A DNA stretch of 64,000 nucleotides from Mycolicibacterium peregrinum (GTDB lineage: Bacteria; Actinomycetota; Actinomycetes; Mycobacteriales; Mycobacteriaceae), in contig NZ_LZSO01000014.1 of the NCBI RefSeq assembly GCF_001665785.1, positions 1-64,000 of the forward strand, given 5' to 3'. Below, in pieces: positions 45,673-56,757 of the stretch (within the stretch, counting starts at the first letter, position 1; each line of letters opens with the position of its first letter). Below the pieces are notes generated by a model. It did not search any database and was not told the DNA's origin. It saw only the letters and a program-made list of their open reading frames with translations. A program made the translations under genes and the position numbers.

Positions 45673-48600
45673 GGCAGGGCCCGGATCGGTCCGGGCCGGC
45701 TGAAGCCGAACACTCGTTGCGTTCCCTGATCAATCGTGGCGACCGGCGCCTGGCCGGCGGGGACCACCGGGTCGTACTTCTCGATCGAGCCCCAGTCCCG
45801 GTACCAGTCGTCACGCAGATACGTCGGAATGGTCGACGTGCGCAGCAGCGCCTGGATGAAGAGGAAGGGACCACCCTTTTGGGCGGACTGCCACATGTTC
45901 GACGACACCACCACTTGCTTGACGTTGGGGAGGATGCGGTACTCCGGCAGCTCGGCGACGCCGAGATGTTCGGAGAACGGGCGCTGGCACGGGAAGTTCG
46001 CGGCGGTCGCGATGTCCATCAGCACCGGGGTCTGCGCACCGAGGAACTGCTGCGCGGTCTGCAGGGTCGGCACCCGCGGCGGGGTGAAACCGAACCACTG
46101 ATCTTCGGAGAGGTTGGGATCGTCGGCGACGATCCGGGCCACGTTGGCCTCCGGCGGTGCCCAGGCCAGCGGGAAACGCAGGTTGCGCCAAGCGTATTGG
46201 GCGAACACGTCGATCGGCTGGACGGCGTCGAGAGCCTGGAAGCTGCCGTCGGGACGGTGCACGCCCCACTGCAGTTTCAGCGACTGGCCGTAGTGGAACT
46301 CGTGTTCCTCGTCGTAGTACCAGATCGCGCCCGCGGCGGCGACGGTCACCAGTGGCCGGTCCGCGGTGCGGGGCGGCAGCTGGTACCAGGCCGAGGTGGC
46401 CTTGGCGGCGACGGTGTTCTCCTTGTAGCTGCCCATCACCGGGGTGCGTGCGGGGTCCAGGCCGAACGGCAGGTACACCCGGGATCCGTTGACGCCGACG
46501 GTGCCGTAGCCACCGCCGGTACCCGCGGCGTATGCGATGCCGACGTTGGGCTTGTTGGGTGAGCCGTCGGAGTTCACCGTGCCGGGGTTGGCGACGACGG
46601 GCTTCGGTGGTTCCAGGGTGTCGCTGATCCCGTTGGGGGTGAACCCAACGGGGTTCTCACCGCCCAACGGTCCGTACTCGCCGTAGGTCTGGCCTTCCAC
46701 CGGTTGCAGCATGCCTGCGTTGGTGTCGGACTCGACGAGAACGTCGTCGGCCATGGCGCAGCTGTCGGACGACAGGCCCGAGGTCAGTGCCGAGACGTTG
46801 GCCGCCGCGGTGGTGTAGGCGGGGTAGCGCTGGACGAATCCCTTGGCCATCGAGCCGACTTCGAGCACCACCATGATGGTCGCGACCACCAGCAGCGGGG
46901 TCGACGCGAGCGCCCGGTTGCGCCGGGTGTCGGCCACCTCGGTGTGCCCGGCGTAGTCGATCCGGAAGTGCAGCCAGCCGGCCAGCACCGCGGTGACGAT
47001 GGCCAGCGCCAGGAAGATGGTGGTGACCGGGAACCCGGCGATCACCGGCTGGCGGTCGAACCAGGGCACGCCGTAGTTGCCGACGTAGAACCAGCCGTTT
47101 ATGCCGGAGGTGGCCCACGCCAGGACGAACAGCAGCGCGGTGACGTAGAGGGCGAGGTTGCGTCGGCTGTGCAGGCCCACGCGGGCGAAGGCGAACGCCG
47201 TCACCGCCCCGAGCGCGGCGGCCAGCCCGGCGAAGGCACCGAACTGAACGGCCCACTTGGTGGGCGTGAAGTGCAGTAGCAGCAGGCCGACGGCAGTGGT
47301 GCCGATCAGACGCCAGACCGGACCGCTGGCGAGGCCGGGCACCCGGCCCTTGCGCAGCAGGACGGCGATCATGCCGAAGAGGCACAGCATCATCGCCAGG
47401 ACCGCGAAGCGCCGGGTCAACGAGCTGTCGACCGAATCTTCGACGGTCAGGAAGTAGTACCGCAGGAATTCCTGGTACCAGGAGATGGTCGGGCCGACGG
47501 TGTATTTGATGCGGGCCGATTCGGCGACGCTGGCCAGGGTCTGGTCGCGGAACACCACGACGAAGATCAGTGCCGCCGATGCGGCGAGCGCGGCCAGTGA
47601 GGGCAGGGCGATGCGCCGGGCCTTGATGATCCTGACGACGGTGCGGGCGCCGACCAGCAGCGGGGCCAGTGCGATGAGCCCCTGCGGGGCCAGGGTGACG
47701 GTGAACGCCGCGACGATGATCGCCAGGCAGGTCGGCCACAGGCGGTGGGTGGCGATCGTATTTTCCACGAGCGCCCACACCGCGAGGACGCCGAACGCGA
47801 TCAGCGGTTCGGGGCGCAGGCCGTTGTTGAACGGGAACCAGGCGGCCAGGAACACCGCGCCCGCGGTCCACATGGTGACCCGGCTGAGCGCGACGCGGCG
47901 CCCGAGGCGCGGGAGCACCCAGCGGCTCAGCAGCAACCAGGTGCCGATGCCGGCCAGGGTGGCGGGCAGCCGCATCCACACACCGGCGGTACTGATCGCC
48001 GCGAAGTGGCCGAGCACCGACTGGTACCAGTCGAACGGGGCCTCGGTGGTGCCGAAGTAGCGGAAGTAGTTGGCGGTGTACCCGGCGTCGGCGGACACCC
48101 GCGCGATGGTCAGGTTGTAGCCGTCGTCCGACGAGATGGCGCCGATGACGTGCCACAGGAGCAGGCCGCCGATGACTCCGATGTCGGCGATCCAGGTGGC
48201 GACCGGGACCTTGACGAAGCGCTGCCAGGCGCGACGGAAGCGGAGACCACCGCTGGCCTGAATGTCGCCGCCGGGGCGGCTCCGGCGGTCCAGCACAGCC
48301 AGAGCCAGGATCGACGCCACCACACACACCACCCCGAGCGCCATCACCAGCAGCTTCAGCGCGGTCGGCGTGGTGATGAACCGGGTGTCGATGTCGACGC
48401 GGGCGGACAGACCCGGCTGCGGCGCCATCTTCAGATCGGTGAACAGACCGGCGACCTGAGGCTTCTTCTCTACGGCCGCGGTGCCGGTGGCACCCGGGAT
48501 GCCGACGAAGTCCGCGCCGACACCTCCGAGGTTGGCCCACAGGTGCAGCGCGCTGCAGGCACCGGCATTGATCGCCGCGCGGGGGGCGACGGCGGCCACC

Positions 48601-48965
48601 GAGTCGCGGAAGGCCACCACCACGGTCTCGGGGTTGGCCCGGACGAACAGCCCGTTCCGGCTGGCGTCGATGCCGGCCGCCGGGATGGTCGAGAACACCA
48701 GGCCACCCTCGGCAGGCAGGGTCGCCATCGCCGAGCACGGGATGGACACGTCGAGGGACTGCGGGGCCCCCGACACCAGCGGGGCCGTCACCGAAGTGAC
48801 GTTGCCTGCGGCATCGGTGCCCTGCGGCCACTGGATGGTCGCGGTGGTCTGTTTGACGGGCAGCAGCGGCACCAGCGCGCACAGCACCACACCCGCGATG
48901 CCCGCGACGATGGCGATCAGGCGTGCGATGCCCACAACACGGTCGGTTGGCTCATCGGAAGGCAC
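45669..48965 (-). CDS. embA: Arabinosyltransferase EmbA
   Basis: A 1098-residue GT53 enzyme that forms a heterodimer with EmbB for arabinogalactan. N-terminal membrane helix and jelly-roll ([36 protein letters not shown]), DDX motif at Asp280-Asp281 ([31 protein letters not shown]), then helices and a C-terminal carbohydrate-binding domain. GTG start; TAACAT ends 8 nt before it, in the 94-nt embC-embA gap where M. tuberculosis carries ethambutol-resistance promoter mutations. Confidence 0.97.
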   Translation of the reverse strand: MPSDEPTDRVVGIARLIAIVAGIAGVVLCALVPLLPVKQTTATIQWPQGTDAAGNVTSVTAPLVSGAPQSLDVSIPCSAMATLPAEGGLVFSTIPAAGIDASRNGLFVRANPETVVVAFRDSVAAVAPRAAINAGACSALHLWANLGGVGADFVGIPGATGTAAVEKKPQVAGLFTDLKMAPQPGLSARVDIDTRFITTPTALKLLVMALGVVCVVASILALAVLDRRSRPGGDIQASGGLRFRRAWQRFVKVPVATWIADIGVIGGLLLWHVIGAISSDDGYNLTIARVSADAGYTANYFRYFGTTEAPFDWYQSVLGHFAAISTAGVWMRLPATLAGIGTWLLLSRWVLPRLGRRVALSRVTMWTAGAVFLAAWFPFNNGLRPEPLIAFGVLAVWALVENTIATHRLWPTCLAIIVAAFTVTLAPQGLIALAPLLVGARTVVRIIKARRIALPSLAALAASAALIFVVVFRDQTLASVAESARIKYTVGPTISWYQEFLRYYFLTVEDSVDSSLTRRFAVLAMMLCLFGMIAVLLRKGRVPGLASGPVWRLIGTTAVGLLLLHFTPTKWAVQFGAFAGLAAALGAVTAFAFARVGLHSRRNLALYVTALLFVLAWATSGINGWFYVGNYGVPWFDRQPVIAGFPVTTIFLALAIVTAVLAGWLHFRIDYAGHTEVADTRRNRALASTPLLVVATIMVVLEVGSMAKGFVQRYPAYTTAAANVSALTSGLSSDSCAMADDVLVESDTNAGMLQPVEGQTYGEYGPLGGENPVGFTPNGISDTLEPPKPVVANPGTVNSDGSPNKPNVGIAYAAGTGGGYGTVGVNGSRVYLPFGLDPARTPVMGSYKENTVAAKATSAWYQLPPRTADRPLVTVAAAGAIWYYDEEHEFHYGQSLKLQWGVHRPDGSFQALDAVQPIDVFAQYAWRNLRFPLAWAPPEANVARIVADDPNLSEDQWFGFTPPRVPTLQTAQQFLGAQTPVLMDIATAANFPCQRPFSEHLGVAELPEYRILPNVKQVVVSSNMWQSAQKGGPFLFIQALLRTSTIPTYLRDDWYRDWGSIEKYDPVVPAGQAPVATIDQGTQRVFGFSRPGPIRALP

Positions 48966-48973
48966 GAGGCTCG

Positions 48974-48979
48974 ATGTTA
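48974..48979 (-). promoter_or_regulatory. Candidate internal -10 box for embAB
   Basis: TAACAT on the minus strand ends 8 nt before the embA GTG. Ethambutol-resistance mutations in M. tuberculosis at about -8 to -16 of embA fall in the corresponding place. Confidence 0.5.
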
Positions 48980-49059
48980 TGCGACCCGGATGTGAGCCCC
49001 GGCCACCGTTGCCCTTTTGGCGACTGTGTGTGTGAACTTCTCATCAAGCACGGGTTTGA

Positions 49060-52000
49060 TCAGCTGTGCCGCAGCGGTGCCGGGCTCCACAGTCCGCTGC
49101 GGATCGCGGTGCCCAGGTCCAGGCGGGCCGTTGTGGCATCCGGATACCAGGGGGTGAGCCGTTGCAGCGAGCCCCAGTCCCGGAACCAGTCGTCCTTCAG
49201 ATACGTCGGCACGCTCGACGGCCGCAGCAGCAGTTCGGAGATGCCCAGCGGGCCGCCGCCCAGGTAGTCCATCACCGGCGAGTTGGCCTCGGCGCCGAAG
49301 CGGTCCGGCAGGATCCGCCACTTGGGCACCTCGGTGACGCCGTACTGATGGCCGAACGGCCGCTGGCACGGGAACGCCAGGCCCACGAGCCAGTCCAGCA
49401 GGACCGGGTCCTGCGACCCGACCACGTCCTGGAGGGTGCGCAGCTGCGGGATCCGCGGCGGGGTCACCGCGATCCAGTGCTGCGGGGCCAGGTCGTCGTC
49501 CGAGGCGACCAACCGGATCTGGGTGGCCTCGCGCGGGATGGCGGCCATGGGGGCCCGCAGGTTGCGCCAGGCCGGGGCGGCGCCCACGTCGGCGAATCCG
49601 ACGCCACCGCCGGGCTTGTTCTCGGCGGCCTGGGTATCGGTGGCCCACTGCACCACGACCTCACCCGGATCGAAGCGGCCTGCGGCCGAGACGACCAGCA
49701 GCGGTCCGGCCTTGTCCCGGTCGGGCAGCCGGTACCAGGCCGAGCGCATGATCGCGGGCTGCTGGGTGCCGGAGCGCCAGCTGCCCAGCACCGGGGTGGT
49801 GGCGGGGTCGAGTCCGTAGGGAAGGGACGCCCGGGAGCCGTTGACCCCGGCGGCCGCGGTGGTGCCACCCTCGGTGCCTACTTCGCTGCCGGTCACGGTG
49901 CCGGAGTCGGTGTCGGCGAAATTGCCGGCGCCGGGCTGTTCCATCACCGGGTCGGCCGAGACGTCCGAGGGGATGCCGTTGGGGCCGAAGCCCTGCGCGG
50001 TGACCGCGCCGAGGGCCTGCCCGGGTGGCTCGCTGATCGGTGCGAGGAGGCCGGCGTTCGCGTTCTCTTCGACCATCACGTCACTGGCCAGTCCGCAAGT
50101 CTTGCCTGCGAGCGCCTCCAGGTTGGAGCGCCCGACCGACCAGGCCGGGTACTGGTTGGTCATCGCCAGGGTCAGCGAGACCACCTCGAACATCACGAGC
50201 AGCCACGCGGCGATCGCCAGCGGCGATTGCACGATCCGCTGCCAGCGGCGCTGTGGCCCGTCGTCGGGGGACTCGTCCCGGCCGCTGAAATGGAACCAGG
50301 CGGCCAGCAGCAGGGTCAGTACCGACAGGCCCAGCAGCATCGTGGTGAACCCGAAGTGCCACTCGGGGAACGAGTTCGACCACGGCACGCCGAAGTTGGA
50401 GACGTACCACCAGCCGTTGACGGTCGCGAACGACAGTGCCACCACGAACAGTACGAGCGCGGCGAACATCGACCGGTTGCGCCGGGACTTCATCGCCGCA
50501 GCCGTCACCGCGACCGCGGCCAGCGCGCCGAGGGATCCGGCCAGCCCGGCGAACACGCCGAAGTGGTGGGTCCACTTGGTGGGGGTGAACATCATCGCGA
50601 GGAACGAGATGATCGTGATGCCGATGATGCGGCGGCTCGGACCGGCGGCGGTGCCGGGGATACGGCCCTTGCGCAGCGTCATCGCCACCGACACCGCCAG
50701 CGCCACCAGCAGCGTCAGCACCGCGAAGCGCCGCGCCACCGAACCGTCCGGGCTCGACGTGAACAACCGCGAGTAGCGGATGTGCTCGTCGAACCAGGCC
50801 AGGCTGGGGCCGACGGCGGATTTGAAGGTACTGGCCTGCAGTTCACCGGCCAGGGTCTGGTCGCGGAAGATCAGGATGATCGTCACGGTGCAGGCAGCCA
50901 GGATCGGCGCCAGCAGTGGCAGGTGCCCGAAGCGTGAGGTATGCCGGGCCACAATCGTTTTCAGCGGTCCCACGGCCACCAGCAGGGCGCCGACGGCGGC
51001 GATGCCGGTGGGCCCGGAGAACAGCGTCAGCGCGCCGATGATGATCGCGATCGCCACCGGCAACATGCGGTTGGTGGCCACCCCGCGCTCTACCGAACAC
51101 CAGGTCAGCAGGATGCCGAGGGCGATGATCGGTTCGGGGCGCAGGCCGTTGTTGAGCGGCAGCCAGAACGCCAGGAACATGCCTGCGGCGGTCCAGGCCG
51201 CGGCGCGGTTGGTCTTGACGGCGCGGCCTAGGCGCGGGAGCACCTCGCGGCTGATCACCCACCAGCAGGCGAGTGCCATCACGAGCGTGGGCAGCCGCAT
51301 CCAGACGCTGTTGGTGGAGACGTGGGCCCACAGCGCCAGCAGGTCGTAGTACCAGCCGAACGGGGCTTCGGGAGTGCCGAACCAGCGGTAGTAGTTGGCC
51401 ATGTAGCCGGCGTGTTCGGACACCCGGGCCATCGTCAGGATGTAGCCGTCGTCCGACGTGTTCGCCCCGACGAAGTGCCACCACACGAGGACCGCGGTGA
51501 CCAGTCCGTCAAGCGGCGTCATCGACCACCAGCGGGGTGGGAGGAAGCGTCGGTGCCGGACGCCGTCGGCGGTGTCGAGACGGTGCAGGGCGCCGAGCGC
51601 GATGACGGTCATCGCCACCCCGATGATCATCGCCAGCATCTTGAGCAGCGTCGGCGCGCTGCTGTAGCGGGAGTCGATGGTGGCCGAGAACTTCAGGCCG
51701 TCGGGTGCAGGCCCGGACAGGTCGGTGAAGACGCCGACGATCTGCGGACGGAAATCGTAGCCGCCGCGCTCACCACGCAAAGGCGCGGTCGGGTCGTCGG
51801 CGGTTTCGCTGGCGTCGCCCTGCGTGAGCCCGACGAATTCGCCGGTCACCTTGTCGGCGTGCGCGGTGAACGTGAGGGACTGACAGGCCGGGCTGAGCAC
51901 GGCGGCCAGCGGCGCGCTGACCACCGGAGTGTTGCGCACGATGACCAGCAGGTCGTTGTTGACCCGCTCGATCAACAACCCGCGGTCGACGGCCTTCGGG

Positions 52001-52341
52001 GCTTGCTTGGGCACGGTCGACAGCAGGACCGTCTTGCCGCGGTTGTCGGGACCGGCCAGTCCGGCGGCAGCCTGGCACGGCACGGTGATGGTCAGGTCGG
52101 TGGCGACGTACCCGATCAGCGGCGCGTTAATGCTCTGCCAGGTGCCGTTCTGCGGCCAGTTCAATTGGGCAGTGGTCTGTTTGACCGGAAGCAGCGGTGT
52201 TGCCACCGCCATCAATACGCCGAGCAAACCGGCGACGATCGCGATGAGCCGCACCGTCCGGTGGTTGCTGCCGGCGGTTCCCCGCGGTCCCGTCACGGGC
52301 TCTGATGCTATCGGCGTATCTGCGCCGGAACTAATGGCCAT
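49060..52341 (-). CDS. embC: Arabinosyltransferase EmbC
   Basis: A 1093-residue GT53 enzyme that extends the arabinan of lipoarabinomannan. Block [31 protein letters not shown] and DDX motif Asp297-Asp298 ([31 protein letters not shown]) are typical of EmbC. The proline-rich motif of chain-length control (GRPL/PLVA region of the C-terminal helices) was not examined in detail. The ATG at 52341 overlaps the aftA stop by 11 nt; an upstream in-frame codon at 52371 lies inside aftA and is not supported. Confidence 0.96.
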   Translation of the reverse strand: MAISSGADTPIASEPVTGPRGTAGSNHRTVRLIAIVAGLLGVLMAVATPLLPVKQTTAQLNWPQNGTWQSINAPLIGYVATDLTITVPCQAAAGLAGPDNRGKTVLLSTVPKQAPKAVDRGLLIERVNNDLLVIVRNTPVVSAPLAAVLSPACQSLTFTAHADKVTGEFVGLTQGDASETADDPTAPLRGERGGYDFRPQIVGVFTDLSGPAPDGLKFSATIDSRYSSAPTLLKMLAMIIGVAMTVIALGALHRLDTADGVRHRRFLPPRWWSMTPLDGLVTAVLVWWHFVGANTSDDGYILTMARVSEHAGYMANYYRWFGTPEAPFGWYYDLLALWAHVSTNSVWMRLPTLVMALACWWVISREVLPRLGRAVKTNRAAAWTAAGMFLAFWLPLNNGLRPEPIIALGILLTWCSVERGVATNRMLPVAIAIIIGALTLFSGPTGIAAVGALLVAVGPLKTIVARHTSRFGHLPLLAPILAACTVTIILIFRDQTLAGELQASTFKSAVGPSLAWFDEHIRYSRLFTSSPDGSVARRFAVLTLLVALAVSVAMTLRKGRIPGTAAGPSRRIIGITIISFLAMMFTPTKWTHHFGVFAGLAGSLGALAAVAVTAAAMKSRRNRSMFAALVLFVVALSFATVNGWWYVSNFGVPWSNSFPEWHFGFTTMLLGLSVLTLLLAAWFHFSGRDESPDDGPQRRWQRIVQSPLAIAAWLLVMFEVVSLTLAMTNQYPAWSVGRSNLEALAGKTCGLASDVMVEENANAGLLAPISEPPGQALGAVTAQGFGPNGIPSDVSADPVMEQPGAGNFADTDSGTVTGSEVGTEGGTTAAAGVNGSRASLPYGLDPATTPVLGSWRSGTQQPAIMRSAWYRLPDRDKAGPLLVVSAAGRFDPGEVVVQWATDTQAAENKPGGGVGFADVGAAPAWRNLRAPMAAIPREATQIRLVASDDDLAPQHWIAVTPPRIPQLRTLQDVVGSQDPVLLDWLVGLAFPCQRPFGHQYGVTEVPKWRILPDRFGAEANSPVMDYLGGGPLGISELLLRPSSVPTYLKDDWFRDWGSLQRLTPWYPDATTARLDLGTAIRSGLWSPAPLRHS

Positions 52342-54268
52342 CGGGGGTTGGCTTTCTGATCGCCAGGACAAATGGGCCGATGTCGGTCACCTCGAAACGT
52401 GGATCTTTGAACAGGGCCGCGTCGAGCGCCACGTGGTAGCGGCGCACGTTCGGCTGATTGGGGTAGACGTCGGAGGCCAGGCGCAGCGTGTAGGTGTCGT
52501 TCGCGCCGTGACGCATGAGGAACACGGTGGGCGCCTTCCACGGCATCTCGTCGAGCGCCTTCACGAACTGGTCGGCGTTGCCCATCGTGGCCCAGCCCTC
52601 GATGGCCTTCGCGCGCTTGTCGAATTCGGCCAGCGGGTTCGCGTAGTGCGACGTCAGGCCCTGGAACCCGTAGTAGGGGTAGAACGACAGGAAGCTGTAG
52701 TCGGCGGTCAGCACCACGGTCTGGTTGCGCGGCACCCCGGTGACCTCGGCGATCTTGGCGTCGATCTCGCGGTAGTAGCGTTCGGCCCCCGGTGCCCGGC
52801 GGTCGGCGCGCAGTCCGGTGCCGTCGGTGTCGGTGTAGGCCACGTTGATGTCGGGGCGCAGCACATCGGGGATGTCCTGGCTGAAGGTGACGGCGCCGAT
52901 CGCGCCGACGGCAGTGGCCGCGGCGACCACCCGCCGCGCGGTTTCCGGCTGATATCGCCTGGAGATGGCTTGCGTCGTTTCGATGAACCCGAATGCCCCT
53001 GCGGTGGTGAGCAGGACGGTCAGGGCGGGCTGAAGCCGGAAGGACAGCAGGGTGGTGCCGGCAAGGGTGGTCAGCATCGACAGCAGGGACCAGGCGTAGA
53101 CGGCGAGCACCGCGATGGCCAACGCTGTAGCTATCTGCTCTTCGCGCGAGCGCTCATCGCCGGCCCGGCTGAGCCCCCGGGCCCGGACCACCAACCACAG
53201 CGTGCCGAGCATGCAGAGCGCGCCGAGCAGCGTGAAGCTCAGCATCGGGAAGGTCAGCTGGGCGCCGGCGTCGGGCAGGTAGTGCTGGGCGGTGCCCTTT
53301 TCGGCGGGTGTTCCGCGCAGCGCGGCCAGCAGGTATGGGGCCCAGGTGAGCAGGGCGATCGCGCCGGCGATCACCGCGATGACGATGCCTCGCAGCAGCG
53401 GGTCGAAGCGTCGGCGCGCCACGGCCAGCACCAGTCCCATGATGGCGAGCGTGAATGCGCAGTAGAGGAAGAGCAGGGTGTAGAGCAGCGCGGTCATCCC
53501 GAGGAAGATCCCGACGCCGATGACGGCGGCCCAGCCGCCACTGTGCTCAATTCCCGGCTCGCCGGGGCGAGCTTTGCCCCGCAGACCCGACCACGCGAGC
53601 ACGAACACCGGGGGCAGAAGCACGGTGATGATCGCGGCGTAGGGCTCGGTCGACGCGTAGGCCAGCGTCGCTGCGGCGCTCGCGGTGGTGACGATCAGCG
53701 CGTACTCGAACCGAATCATGGCCGCCCACAACACGAATGCCAGGGCGACGGCGATGGTGATCGAAACGATGGACCACGGCTTGAACATCTCCCAGGCCGG
53801 GGTGTCGGTGGCCGCGGCGATGCGTCCGCCCATCCAGAACCAGCCGGCCGGGTAGTAGGGCGGGAGCCCGAAGTAGGTCATGTCGTGCAGGTCGGGGGTA
53901 TCGGCCAGCCGGGTCAGGTATTCCGTGCGGAACTGCTGGTCGACCGACACGCCGAACAGGTAGAGCTTGGTGGCGCCCAGCGGCATCGCCAGGGTGACCA
54001 CCGAGAACGCCGAAAGGAAGATCAGCCCGACCAGCCGGGCCAGGGTGCGCCGGCCGCGCCGCCAGATCAGACCGGCGGCGAAGATTCCGGCCAGCGCGCC
54101 GACCTGCCCCACCGTGGTGAGTGCATGCAGTTGGTTGGACGTGTTGTAGGCCGGCCATTGGACCTGGGCGATCGCTGCGATCGACACCCCGGCCACCGCC
54201 GAGGCGAGCATCACGGCGATCACCATGTGTCCGGCCACCCTGGCCGGACCGGCCACTCCGGCCGGCAT
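52331..54268 (-). CDS. aftA: Galactan 5-O-arabinofuranosyltransferase AftA
   Basis: A 645-residue GT-C membrane enzyme (GT85) that attaches the first arabinofuranose residue from DPA to the galactan chain, priming it for Emb enzymes. Roughly 11-13 membrane helices precede an extracytoplasmic C-terminal domain. The acidic motif of the first loop is [39 protein letters not shown] and [25 protein letters not shown] are conserved family segments. The ATG overlaps the dprE2 stop by one base (TAATG). Confidence 0.95.
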   Translation of the reverse strand: MPAGVAGPARVAGHMVIAVMLASAVAGVSIAAIAQVQWPAYNTSNQLHALTTVGQVGALAGIFAAGLIWRRGRRTLARLVGLIFLSAFSVVTLAMPLGATKLYLFGVSVDQQFRTEYLTRLADTPDLHDMTYFGLPPYYPAGWFWMGGRIAAATDTPAWEMFKPWSIVSITIAVALAFVLWAAMIRFEYALIVTTASAAATLAYASTEPYAAIITVLLPPVFVLAWSGLRGKARPGEPGIEHSGGWAAVIGVGIFLGMTALLYTLLFLYCAFTLAIMGLVLAVARRRFDPLLRGIVIAVIAGAIALLTWAPYLLAALRGTPAEKGTAQHYLPDAGAQLTFPMLSFTLLGALCMLGTLWLVVRARGLSRAGDERSREEQIATALAIAVLAVYAWSLLSMLTTLAGTTLLSFRLQPALTVLLTTAGAFGFIETTQAISRRYQPETARRVVAAATAVGAIGAVTFSQDIPDVLRPDINVAYTDTDGTGLRADRRAPGAERYYREIDAKIAEVTGVPRNQTVVLTADYSFLSFYPYYGFQGLTSHYANPLAEFDKRAKAIEGWATMGNADQFVKALDEMPWKAPTVFLMRHGANDTYTLRLASDVYPNQPNVRRYHVALDAALFKDPRFEVTDIGPFVLAIRKPTPDGH

Positions 54269-55032
54269 TAGATGGGGAGCTTGCGGAAGATGGAGCGCGG
54301 GATGTGCCGCAAAACCATCATCACGTAGCGGAACGCGCCCGGCGCCCAGACCAGCTCCTTGCCCTTGGCCGACGCGGTGACGGCCAGTTCGGCGACGTAT
54401 TCCTTGTCGACGGTCAGCGGGGCTTCCTTGACGTGGGCGCTCATCCGGGTGCGGACCTGCCCGGGCCGGATCACCAGCACCCGCGGGCCGTATTCGCGCA
54501 GCGCCTCACCGAGGCCGAGGTAGAACCCGTCGAGCCCGGCTTTGGTGGAGCCGTAGACGAAGTTGGAGCGACGCACCCGCTCACCGGCGGCCGAGCTCAT
54601 CGCGATGATCCGGCCGTAGCCCTGTGCCCGCATCTTCTCGCCGACCAGGACACCGACCGAAACGGCTGCGGTGTAATTGATCTCGGCGATCTGCACGGCC
54701 TTGCGCTGGTTCTGCCACAGCTCCTCGGCATCACCGAGCAGGCCGAACGCGACGATCGCGACATCTACGTCACCGGAGGCGAACGCCTTGTCGATCACGT
54801 CGGGGTGACTGGCGGTGTCGAGCGCGTCGAAGTCGATGACCTCGACGGCGCTGGCGCCCGCCTTGCGCAGCTGGGCGACGGCGTCGTCGCGGCCCGGATC
54901 GCCGGGCAGGGCGGCCAACACGATGCGGGCCGACGCGTCGCGCAGATAGCGCTCACAGATCGCCAGCCCGATCTCTGAAGTGCCGCCGAGCAGCAGAATC
55001 GTCTGGGGGTTACCTACGGCGTCGAACACCAT
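54268..55032 (-). CDS. dprE2: Decaprenylphosphoryl-2-keto-beta-D-erythro-pentose reductase DprE2
   Basis: A 254-residue short-chain dehydrogenase that reduces the keto intermediate made by DprE1 to decaprenylphosphoryl arabinose (DPA), the sole arabinofuranose donor. NAD(H) motif [19 protein letters not shown]; active site Ser in [15 protein letters not shown] with YGSTKAG. Overlaps aftA. In M. tuberculosis dprE1 and dprE2 are adjacent; here 6.2 kb separate them. Confidence 0.96.
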   Translation of the reverse strand: MVFDAVGNPQTILLLGGTSEIGLAICERYLRDASARIVLAALPGDPGRDDAVAQLRKAGASAVEVIDFDALDTASHPDVIDKAFASGDVDVAIVAFGLLGDAEELWQNQRKAVQIAEINYTAAVSVGVLVGEKMRAQGYGRIIAMSSAAGERVRRSNFVYGSTKAGLDGFYLGLGEALREYGPRVLVIRPGQVRTRMSAHVKEAPLTVDKEYVAELAVTASAKGKELVWAPGAFRYVMMVLRHIPRSIFRKLPI

Positions 55033-55124
55033 CTAGCGCAGCTCCAAGCCTCGTGGGACATCGTGACGAGGGTACCGTGCGTCCCGTCCCGCGAGGTCGA
55101 ACGTCCAGGCCAGGCCATGGGGGC

Positions 55125-56003
55125 TCAGAAGTAGTGGCCGACCGCGAGGTCGTCGAGCAGTCCGATCTCGGTCGGCGTCCAACCGAACCGCTCCCTGGTG
55201 TGCGCGCTCGATGCGGGGACGTCGAGCGAGAAGAGCGCGCCGATCCAGCCGAAGTGCTCCGTCGCGGCGTCCGGGGCGATGCGGGTGACGGGCAGTTGCA
55301 GTTGCCTGCCGATGATGCCGGCGATGTCGCGAACCGGTATGCCCTTCTCGGCGACCGCATGCAGTCGCGAGCCGGCGGGCGCCGATTCGACGGCCAGCCG
55401 GATCAGTCGCGCGGCGTCGAGCCGGTGCACGGCAGGCCAGCGGTTGGAGCCGTCGCCGGGGTAGCCCGATGCGCCCCTCGCCCGGGCGATCTCGATGAGC
55501 TGCGGGACGAATCCGTGATCGCCCGGCCCGTGTACCGAAGGTGGCAGCCGCACCACCGACGAGCGCACGCCGCGGTCGGCGAACGCCAATGCCGTGGACT
55601 CGGAGACGCGCGGTAACCCGGGCGTCACTGCATCGTCTTCGGTGGAGACCTCGCCCAACCGGATGCCGGTTGTGCCCGACGCCACGACCAGCGGGCGGTC
55701 CGACCCGGCGAGTGTCTCGCCGAGTGCCTCGATCGCGCGGCGGTCGATCTCGCTCGCGGCGGCGAACTCGTTGAAGTCGTGCACGAAGGCCAGATGGATG
55801 ACGCCGTCGGCGCCCTGCGCGCCTGCCCGGAGGCTGTCCGGGTTGTCGAGGTCGCCGCGGTGTACGTCGGCGCCGGCGGCTCGCAGCGCTGCTGCCGACG
55901 CGTCGGAGCGCGCCAGACCGAGGATCTGATGCCCGGCCCCGATGAGCTCGGGTACGACGGCCGAGCCGATGAAGCCGGATGCGCCGGTGACGAATATCCG
56001 CAT
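55125..56003 (-). CDS. NAD(P)-dependent atypical/extended SDR family oxidoreductase
   Basis: A 292-residue epimerase-like SDR with MRIFVTGASGFIGSAVVPELI at the N-terminus, VVRLPPSVHGPGDHGFVPQLI and the HAVAEKGIPVRDIAGIIGRQL block of the YtfG/NmrA-like extended SDR group. The usual YxxxK is not obvious (ASGTTGIRLGE takes the Ser region). The substrate is unknown. The start is the ATG at 56003, matching the canonical N-terminus, not the earlier in-frame codons that lie across the operator region. Divergent from a TetR gene, with two operator copies between. Confidence 0.82.
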   Translation of the reverse strand: MRIFVTGASGFIGSAVVPELIGAGHQILGLARSDASAAALRAAGADVHRGDLDNPDSLRAGAQGADGVIHLAFVHDFNEFAAASEIDRRAIEALGETLAGSDRPLVVASGTTGIRLGEVSTEDDAVTPGLPRVSESTALAFADRGVRSSVVRLPPSVHGPGDHGFVPQLIEIARARGASGYPGDGSNRWPAVHRLDAARLIRLAVESAPAGSRLHAVAEKGIPVRDIAGIIGRQLQLPVTRIAPDAATEHFGWIGALFSLDVPASSAHTRERFGWTPTEIGLLDDLAVGHYF

Positions 56004-56018
56004 GGGAACCTCCACAGT

Positions 56019-56037
56019 GATGTCAGTTGCTGTCATC
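56019..56037. promoter_or_regulatory. TetR operator, copy 1
   Basis: GATGTCAGTTGCTGTCATC: arms GATG-CAG and CTG-CATC. Inverted relative to copy 2 at 17 of 19 positions. Confidence 0.7.
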
Positions 56038-56052
56038 GCTGACGATACCCAC

Positions 56053-56071
56053 GATGTCAGCAACTGTCATC
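56053..56071. promoter_or_regulatory. TetR operator, copy 2
   Basis: GATGTCAGCAACTGTCATC lies 34 bp from copy 1. It ends 3 nt upstream of the -10-like TAGAAT of the tetR gene. Confidence 0.7.
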
Positions 56072-56074
56072 ACA

Positions 56075-56080
56075 TAGAAT
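56075..56080 (+). promoter_or_regulatory. Candidate -10 box of the tetR gene
   Basis: TAGAAT ends 6 nt before the ATG at 56087. Confidence 0.45.
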
Positions 56081-56086
56081 CTCGGG

Positions 56087-56650
56087 ATGGCGCGATGGGA
56101 ACCCAATGCCCGTGGCCGGCTGGAAGAGGCTGCCCTCGAGCTCTTCGGGGAGCAGGGCTTCGAGCAGACGGCCGTCGCCGAGATCGCAGAGCGGGCCGGC
56201 CTCACCGAGCGCACCTACTTCCGTCATTTCGCCGACAAGCGCGAGGTCCTGTTCTGGGGTGAGCACCTGCCGAGCGACACCCTCGTGGGTGCGATCGCGG
56301 ACGCGCCGGAGTCGGCCTCCGCGCTGGAAATGGTCAGGGCGGGACTGGGGGCGGTGACGGCGATCTTCGTCGAACGGCGGGACCACGCCCGCCGGCGGCA
56401 GGCTGTCATCGACGCCAACCCGGGTCTGCAGGAGCGCGAGCTCGCCAAGCTCGCCGCGCTGGCCACCGCCACGGCCGAGGCCCTGCGTGCCCGTGGCGTT
56501 GCCGAGCCCGCGGCGAGCCTGGCTGCACAGGCCGGCACCGCGGTATTCAAAGTTGCCTTCGGGCAATGGATCTCGGCATCCGATGGCGCCGATCTGGCTG
56601 ATGTGATCGACACGGCGTTCGCCGAACTCAAGGCTGTCACCGCGAACTGA
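56087..56650 (+). CDS. TetR family regulator of the divergent SDR gene
   Basis: A 187-residue regulator with a clear N-terminal helix-turn-helix (RLEEAALELFGEQGFEQTAVAEIAERAGLTERTYFRHFADKREVLFWG) and a C-terminal ligand-binding helical domain. It is transcribed away from the SDR gene with two 19-bp palindromes between them, a standard repressor-target arrangement. The ligand is unknown. Confidence 0.9.
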   Translation: MARWEPNARGRLEEAALELFGEQGFEQTAVAEIAERAGLTERTYFRHFADKREVLFWGEHLPSDTLVGAIADAPESASALEMVRAGLGAVTAIFVERRDHARRRQAVIDANPGLQERELAKLAALATATAEALRARGVAEPAASLAAQAGTAVFKVAFGQWISASDGADLADVIDTAFAELKAVTAN

Positions 56651-56704
56651 CGCGCAAACCCGGATCATGCAACCGGCGTGAACCGGGCGCAGGGTCTTGA
56701 CCGA

Positions 56705-56747
56705 ATTTCCTACACGACGTAGCTTTTTTCTACACCATGTAGGAAAT
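56705..56747. promoter_or_regulatory. Compound operator upstream of the DUF2236-tetR operon
   Basis: Outer arms ATTTCCTACA (56705-56714) and TGTAGGAAAT (56738-56747) are a perfect 10-bp inverted repeat. Nested within are two direct copies of CTACACnnnGTAG (56710-56722 and 56730-56742), 20 bp apart, which is about two helical turns. Confidence 0.75.
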
Positions 56748-56757
56748 GGGGGAGATC

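Noticed and set aside
46657..48882. 741-codon frame overlapping embA on the same strand
   Set aside because: Arg-rich out-of-frame reading of embA; no start signal and no family similarity.
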